Shown here: piece by piece, positions 49,169 to 52,843 of the stretch
How the letters are laid out: every line of letters begins with the position of its first letter
How positions within the stretch are numbered: the stretch's first letter is position 1
Source: Caldilineaceae bacterium
GTDB lineage: Bacteria > Chloroflexota > Anaerolineae > Caldilineales > Caldilineaceae
Direction of reading: 5' to 3'
DNA length: 52,843 bases
NCBI GenBank assembly: GCA_019637695.1
Contig: JAHBVG010000043.1
Location: 1 to 52,843 of the forward strand
Position numbers and translations under genes: made by a program
The notes under the pieces: model-generated
What the model was told of the DNA's origin: nothing
Seen by the model: the letters and a program-made list of their open reading frames with translations, nothing else
Database searches by the model: none

Positions 49169-49426
49169 ATGTCTGATCTCAAAGCTCGGTTTGAAGCGGC
49201 TGCTCGGGAAGCGCAATCCCTCTCCAGGCGACCCAGCAATGAAAATTTACTCAAACTCTATGCATTCTACAAACAGGCGACCACAGGCGATGTTAGCGGT
49301 AAACGCCCTGGATTCACCGATATGGTAGGGCGCGCCAAATATGATGCCTGGGCCGAACGCAAGGGCCTTTCGCAAGAGGAGGCTATGCAGTCCTATATCG
49401 CCCTCGTCGAAACCCTCAAATCGTAA
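49169..49426 (+). CDS. Acyl-CoA-binding protein
   Basis: GGAAAGGAG lies 5 nt before the ATG at 49169. The 85-residue protein is a standard four-helix ACBP: LLKLYAFYKQATTGDVSGKRPGF (conserved Tyr, Lys and the acyl-CoA loop), DMVGRAKYDAWAERKGLS and AMQSYIALVE. It binds long-chain acyl-CoA in the cytosol. ACBPs are typical of eukaryotes but also occur in some bacteria. It is monocistronic, followed by a hairpin. Confidence 0.92.
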   Translation: MSDLKARFEAAAREAQSLSRRPSNENLLKLYAFYKQATTGDVSGKRPGFTDMVGRAKYDAWAERKGLSQEEAMQSYIALVETLKS

Positions 49427-49443
49427 AGTGTGTTCAACTCTGG

Positions 49444-49480
49444 CCTATAGAGGATGGGCGGTTGGCCTGTCCTCTATAGG
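49444..49480. terminator. Hairpin after the ACBP gene
   Basis: CCTATAGAGGA (49444-49454) and TCCTCTATAGG (49470-49480) form a perfect 11-bp stem with a 15-nt loop, 18 nt after the stop. There is no clear T-run. Confidence 0.5.
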
Positions 49481-49534
49481 TTGCCTCACGCTGAGCACGC
49501 TTCAATCATAGATCACAAACAGAAAGCGCGAACG

Positions 49535-50182
49535 ATGAGCAAGAAAGCCTTGATGGTTTGGGGTGGCTGGGAAGGCCACGAACCCAAACAATGTGTCGAC
49601 ATTTTCGCCCCGATCCTCGAAAAAGCCGGCTTCGCTGTGGACATCCACACGACCCTTGATATCTACACCGACGCTGCCCAGATGCGTTCCTATGATCTGA
49701 TCTCGCAGGTCTACACCATGAGCCAGATCAGCAAGGAACAAGAAAAGGGATTGCTCGAAACTATCAAAGCGGGGACGGGTTTTGCCGGTTGGCATGGCGG
49801 CATGGCCGACGCCTTCCGCAACAACACCGAGTACCAGTTCATGGTGGGCGGCCAATGGGTAGCCCATCCTGGCAACATCATTGATTACGAAGTCAACATC
49901 ATCAACCACGAGGATCCCATCACCGCCGGGCTGAGCGATTTCAAGATGCACAGCGAGCAGTATTACATGCACGTTGATCCCAACAACGAGGTCCTCGCCA
50001 CGACGACCTTCGGCGGCCAGTACGCCCCATGGATCGAAGGAACCGTCATGCCCGTAGTCTGGAAGCGGCGCTGGGGCCAGGGCAAGATCTTCTACTCTTC
50101 GCTCGGCCATGTTGCCTCGGATTTCAACGTCCCCGAAGCCCGCGAGATCACCCGTCGCGGGCTGATCTGGGCCAGTCGATAG
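49535..50182 (+). CDS. ThuA domain-containing protein
   Basis: The 215 residues match the ThuA (trehalose utilisation) fold: KKALMVWGGWEGHEPKQCVDIF, FAGWHGGMADAFRNNTEYQFMVGGQWVAHPG, HSEQYYMHVDP, MPVVWKRRWGQGKIFYSSLGH. The fold is glutamine-amidotransferase-like but without the catalytic triad. It is followed by a Gfo/Idh/MocA dehydrogenase, a common pairing in sugar catabolism loci. The sugar is unknown. The ribosome site is weak. Confidence 0.9.
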   Translation: MSKKALMVWGGWEGHEPKQCVDIFAPILEKAGFAVDIHTTLDIYTDAAQMRSYDLISQVYTMSQISKEQEKGLLETIKAGTGFAGWHGGMADAFRNNTEYQFMVGGQWVAHPGNIIDYEVNIINHEDPITAGLSDFKMHSEQYYMHVDPNNEVLATTTFGGQYAPWIEGTVMPVVWKRRWGQGKIFYSSLGHVASDFNVPEAREITRRGLIWASR

Positions 50183-50192
50183 AATTAGGGAT

Positions 50193-50249
50193 TGGTGATA
50201 GGTGACTGGGGATTGGGCAGATCTATCTGCTCCCAGTCACCTATCACCA
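50193..50249. repeat. Heptamer-derived inverted repeat between thuA and mocA-type genes
   Basis: TGGTGATAGGTGACTGGG (50193-50210) pairs exactly with 50232-50249; an inner GCAGAT/ATCTGC pair extends the structure. The frame of the next gene is open through it, but those residues are not part of the protein family. Confidence 0.7.
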
Positions 50250-50281
50250 GTCACTTATCCCAAAAAAAGAAAGACCAACCT

Positions 50282-51388
50282 GTGAAAACCCTACCTGCAA
50301 GAATCGGCATGATCGGCTGTGGCAATATTAGCAAGCAGTATTTCACCGTGGCGCGGCGCTTGCCGGATATTGAGATTGTGGCCTGCGCTGATCTGCGCCG
50401 GGAAGCTGCTGAGGCTGCCGCCGCCCAGTGGAAGATCCCCCGCGTGTTGGGGGTGGACGAACTGCTGGCCGATCCCGACATTGATATTGTGCTGAACTTG
50501 ACCATCCCCGGCGCGCACTATGAGATCTGCTTGGCTGCGCTGGAGGCCGGCAAATCGGTCTATGTAGAAAAACCGCTTGCGCTCACTGTGGAACATGGCC
50601 GCCATCTGCTCGCCGTGGCGGACGAAAAAAGGTTGCGCATCGGTTGCGCGCCGGATACCTTCCTCGGCGGCGGGCTGCAATCGGCGCGCAAACTCATCGA
50701 CGATGGCGTTATCGGCGCGCCAGTGGCGGCCACTGCCTTTATGATGAGCCGCGGCCATGAACATTGGCATCCCAACCCAGAGTTCTATTACAAAGCCGGC
50801 GGCGGACCGATGTTCGATATGGGACCCTACTATCTCACCGCGCTGGTGGTGATGCTGGGCGGCGTGCGCCGCGTCACCGGCGCTACGCGTACCACCTGGC
50901 CCCAACGGACGATCCTCAGCCAGCCGCTGCAGGGCACGGTGATCGATGTGGATGTCCCCACGCACGTGGTCGGTCTGCTCGACTTTGAAACTGGCCCCGT
51001 TGGCACTATCATCACTACCTTTGATGTAAAGGCGTCAGCCCTGCCGCGCATCGAAATCTACGGAACCGAAGGGACGCTCAGTCTGCCCGATCCCAACACC
51101 TTCGGCGGGTCGACGCTGTTGCGCCGCGCCACTGACAGCGAGTGGGCTGAGATCGCCCCGACGTATCCTAACCTGGAGGCATCGCGCGGGTTAGGATTGG
51201 CAGACATGGCCCACGCCATCGTCCATAATCGACAGCACCGGGCCAGCGGTGAACTGGCCTTCCACGTGCTGGAGATCATGGAGGCGATCCACGTTGCTTC
51301 GGATCAAGGAAAGCACGTTTCGTTGACCAGCCACTGTGAACGGCCCGCCCTGCTGCCCATCGATCTGGCGGAAGGCGCAGTCGCGTAG
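50282..51388 (+). CDS. Gfo/Idh/MocA family oxidoreductase
   Basis: The open frame begins at 50192 inside an inverted repeat, so I prefer the GTG at 50282, just before IGMIGCGNISKQYFTVARRL, the NAD(P)-binding GxGxxS-type loop. Other motifs are EKPLALTVEHGRHLL, GHEHWHPNPEFYYKAGGGPMFDMGPYYL (with the catalytic-site Gly-rich loop) and a C-terminal alpha/beta domain ending LEIMEAIHVASDQGKHV. Family members oxidise sugars or sugar acids. It follows the ThuA gene by about 100 nt and is likely co-transcribed. Confidence 0.9.
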   Translation: MKTLPARIGMIGCGNISKQYFTVARRLPDIEIVACADLRREAAEAAAAQWKIPRVLGVDELLADPDIDIVLNLTIPGAHYEICLAALEAGKSVYVEKPLALTVEHGRHLLAVADEKRLRIGCAPDTFLGGGLQSARKLIDDGVIGAPVAATAFMMSRGHEHWHPNPEFYYKAGGGPMFDMGPYYLTALVVMLGGVRRVTGATRTTWPQRTILSQPLQGTVIDVDVPTHVVGLLDFETGPVGTIITTFDVKASALPRIEIYGTEGTLSLPDPNTFGGSTLLRRATDSEWAEIAPTYPNLEASRGLGLADMAHAIVHNRQHRASGELAFHVLEIMEAIHVASDQGKHVSLTSHCERPALLPIDLAEGAVA

Positions 51389-51397
51389 CCTTAGACA

Positions 51398-51428
51398 CGT
51401 GTTGCGTGTTTCACCAGCACGCAACACG
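51398..51428. terminator. Hairpin after the Gfo/Idh/MocA gene
   Basis: CGTGTTGCGTG (51398-51408) pairs with CACGCAACACG (51418-51428). It lies 9 nt after the stop and 15 nt before the next ATG; no T-run follows, so termination is uncertain. Confidence 0.5.
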
Positions 51429-51442
51429 CCCCCAAATGTTCT

Positions 51443-52507
51443 ATGAACCGCTCCAATGCCCTCCCCGATCATTCGGCAAATTCCCGCTTTCAACCTGTGG
51501 CAGAGCGCAGGCTGGCTGTGGAACGCGCTCAATCGCTGGCGCATGGACTGCGCTCCTTCCGCCCCGCTCAGGATCTGCCTAAAGCGCTGTGGGAAGTCGC
51601 CTATCTTTGGCAAGAAAGCCACAACCAGGAGCGATCCCCGTTGGAACGGTTGCGTATCCTCGGCCTGATGGCTACCAGCCTGGATCAATTCTTCGTCGAG
51701 CAGATCCCCCTCTGGCACAGTTACCGTCAGGATGCCGAACACGCCCGCTATCTTTCGCAAGTACCCAGCTATGTGGAAGGGTTGCTGCGTCAGACAGCGG
51801 CAGCGTTGCACAGCGAATTGTTGCCAATCCTCACCGAGCAATATGCTGTCCGTCTCTACTCGCCAGAACAACTTTCAACACCGGCGCGTGAGTGGCTCCG
51901 TCGCTTCTTCCAGATGCGCGTCTATCCCTTGTTAACGCCCCAGGCTGTGGACCCGGGCCATCCCTTTCCGTTTATTAGCAGTTTCAGCCTCAATTTCATT
52001 GTCCTTTTGCGGCCCGAAGCGCCGAGCGCCGCTTGGGAAGCGCCCATCTATGCACGGATCAAAGTGCCTCGGCTGCTGCCCCGTTTTATCGCGCTGCCCG
52101 CCAAAGATGAATTGCCCGCTGGGGAACGACCCGTGCGCAATTACATTCTCAGTGAAGAGATCGTCCGCTTCTTCTTGCCTGAACTCTTCCCAGGTTTGGG
52201 GGTGGAGGGCGCATTCCTCTTTCGAGTCGTGCGCGGCGCTCAGCCCCACGATTCGGATGATGCAACTGTCCAACGGCGGTTGCGCCAGCGCGAGTTGACG
52301 TGGCCGGTCGTACGTCTGGATGTGGAGAAGGCCATGCCCGATGCTCTCCTGCATTGGCTGACCGATCATCTTGATGTACCGACCTATGCCTGCTTTCGTC
52401 TATCTGATCCCTTTGGCGATCTGCAACTCTTGGATCTGGCTAATCTCATCGACGGCAGCGACAATGCGTCGCATACTGACCTGCTGAGCGATTTCCCTTC
52501 AGTTTGA
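51443..52507 (+). CDS. Polyphosphate kinase 1 reduced to N and head domains
   Basis: PPK1 enzymes have about 690-720 residues in N, H (head), C1 and C2 domains. This ORF has 354 and covers only N and H: LERLRILGLMATSLDQFFVEQI (the N-domain signature) and FQMRVYPLLTPQAVDPGHPFPFISSFSLNFIVLL (start of H), then FLFRVVRGAQ. The active-site histidines, Arg and ATP-binding loop lie in C1 and C2, which are absent. The two alternative frames after the stop show no continuation; a T-box leader follows instead. It is either a truncated ppk or a dedicated N-H protein that acts in complex. Confidence 0.85.
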   Translation: MNRSNALPDHSANSRFQPVAERRLAVERAQSLAHGLRSFRPAQDLPKALWEVAYLWQESHNQERSPLERLRILGLMATSLDQFFVEQIPLWHSYRQDAEHARYLSQVPSYVEGLLRQTAAALHSELLPILTEQYAVRLYSPEQLSTPAREWLRRFFQMRVYPLLTPQAVDPGHPFPFISSFSLNFIVLLRPEAPSAAWEAPIYARIKVPRLLPRFIALPAKDELPAGERPVRNYILSEEIVRFFLPELFPGLGVEGAFLFRVVRGAQPHDSDDATVQRRLRQRELTWPVVRLDVEKAMPDALLHWLTDHLDVPTYACFRLSDPFGDLQLLDLANLIDGSDNASHTDLLSDFPSV

Positions 52508-52551
52508 CATCACCCCCCGGCTGTGCTATGTTGGCGTTCAAATTGAATCGC

Positions 52552-52799
52552 TCTCCATGGGCTGGAGATTGATTCCAAAGACCGCGACAGAGGCCAGGAT
52601 CACGCCTCTTTCCTTTCAGAGAGTTGCCGTCCGCTGCGAGGCAATAGGAAACGATGTGATCAGCACCTCTTGAGTTTCCGGCAGGCAATGGCCGGGCGGC
52701 TCGCCCCGTTATCGGCGCAATGAGGCAGAGCGCACATCTCTGCAAACTCAGGTGGCACCACGAGACCTCTCGTCCTGATTGTCAGGCGAGGGGTTTTTT
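52552..52799 (+). promoter_or_regulatory. T-box riboswitch, predicted for seryl-tRNA synthetase
   Basis: The antiterminator motif AGGTGGCACCACG lies at 52750-52762 with the UGGC bulge at 52753-52756. Stem I shows AGAGAG (52618-52623), a GCTGCGA distal motif, and the specifier loop: AGAGG (52589-52593) pairs with CCTCT (52666-52670), GATCAC (52598-52603) with GTGATC (52656-52661), leaving AGC plus A on the 3' side. AGC is a serine codon; UGGC pairs with GCCA, and tRNA-Ser carries discriminator G. The terminator is CCTCTCGTCCTG (52766-52777) with CAGGCGAGGGG (52783-52793) followed by TTTTTT. The regulated gene lies beyond the right edge, so serS is a prediction. Confidence 0.85.
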
Positions 52800-52803
52800 G
52801 ATT

Positions 52804-52827
52804 GGGGACTGGGGACTGGGGACTGGG
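52804..52827 (+). repeat. Heptamer array with perfect G-quadruplex spacing
   Basis: GGGGACT repeats three times and ends in GGG: four G-runs separated by ACT, directly after the T-box terminator. Same family as the arrays near 32.8 and 47.55 kb. Confidence 0.75.
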
Positions 52828-52843
52828 ATCGTGAATTGCTTCT

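Noticed and set aside
50192..50281. N-terminal extension of the Gfo/Idh/MocA protein
   Set aside because: These codons lie in an inverted repeat and precede the conserved NAD-binding strand; no family member has them.
52598..52661. Isoleucine (ATC) as the T-box specifier
   Set aside because: ATC lies in the helix formed by GATCAC and GTGATC, and the UGGC bulge does not fit the A discriminator of tRNA-Ile.
1..52843. tRNA, rRNA, 4.5S RNA or CRISPR array
   Set aside because: No cloverleaf, conserved rRNA string or regular direct repeat with spacers was found by reading; a covariance search would settle the small RNAs.

Overview
The window is about 53 kb of moderately GC-rich bacterial chromosome. 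Gene content suggests the phylum Chloroflexota (Anaerolineae/Caldilineae/Ardenticatenia-like): F420-type luciferase-family oxidoreductases, a bacterial NYN-LOTUS protein, Uma2, Ala/Pro/Glu/Thr-rich lipoproteins, and intergenic arrays of G-rich heptamers like the STRR repeats of filamentous cyanobacteria. This placement is an inference; no rRNA or tRNA gene was found to confirm it. No CRISPR array, prophage, transposase or complete insertion sequence is visible, but small non-autonomous repeat elements are abundant.

Layout. 0-3.2 kb: a truncated surface beta-propeller protein with an LPXTG-type C-terminus, convergent with a TPR lipoprotein. 3.6-5.7 kb: a tight two-gene unit of a stand-alone SET protein and an ATP-grasp ligase fused to a second SET domain; this is the best candidate for an undescribed system. 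5.9-6.9 kb: a luciferase-family oxidoreductase. 7.0-12.2 kb: a five-gene translationally coupled operon of sensor kinase, REC-TPR regulator, two TrkA-type proteins and a TrkH K+ channel. 12.2-15.5 kb: rtcA, a MATE exporter and a YigZ protein. 15.5-18.2 kb: a fatty acid kinase pair (fakA-fakB/DegV). 18.4-23.7 kb: a small unknown protein, an LCP cell-wall ligase with a near-leaderless promoter, a pseudophosphatase/beta-propeller membrane protein, and an M32 carboxypeptidase that has lost its HExxH half in frame. 24-31.3 kb: a second luciferase-family enzyme behind a 22-codon ORF, NYN-LOTUS, a YchF-type NTPase, a double S1 protein, an SDR lacking its catalytic Tyr, and Uma2. 31.3-38.7 kb: a maltodextrin locus (GH13 amylase with a detached N-terminal domain, malGFE-like ABC genes, a LacI regulator with clear promoter and operator). 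38.8-44.5 kb: dGTPase, an acidic membrane protein, mannose-1-phosphate guanylyltransferase and dprA. 44.6-47.4 kb: ffh-rpsP-khpA-rimM. 47.7-52.8 kb: rbsD-rbsK, an acyl-CoA-binding protein, ThuA and Gfo/Idh/MocA proteins, a PPK1 gene reduced to its N and head domains, and a T-box leader whose AGC specifier and UGGC bulge both predict seryl-tRNA synthetase just beyond the right edge.

The intergenic DNA is unusual. Three families of short inverted-repeat elements (R1 at 1.1 and 20.5 kb; R2 at 33.3 and 40.1 kb; a single R3 at 43.3 kb), a nested hairpin family around a 15-nt core (23.8 and 40.2 kb), and heptamer arrays with canonical G-quadruplex spacing (32.8, 47.6 and 52.8 kb) occupy most gaps. 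One heptamer array lies inside the amylase reading frame, between its frameshifted N-terminal domain and the catalytic barrel.
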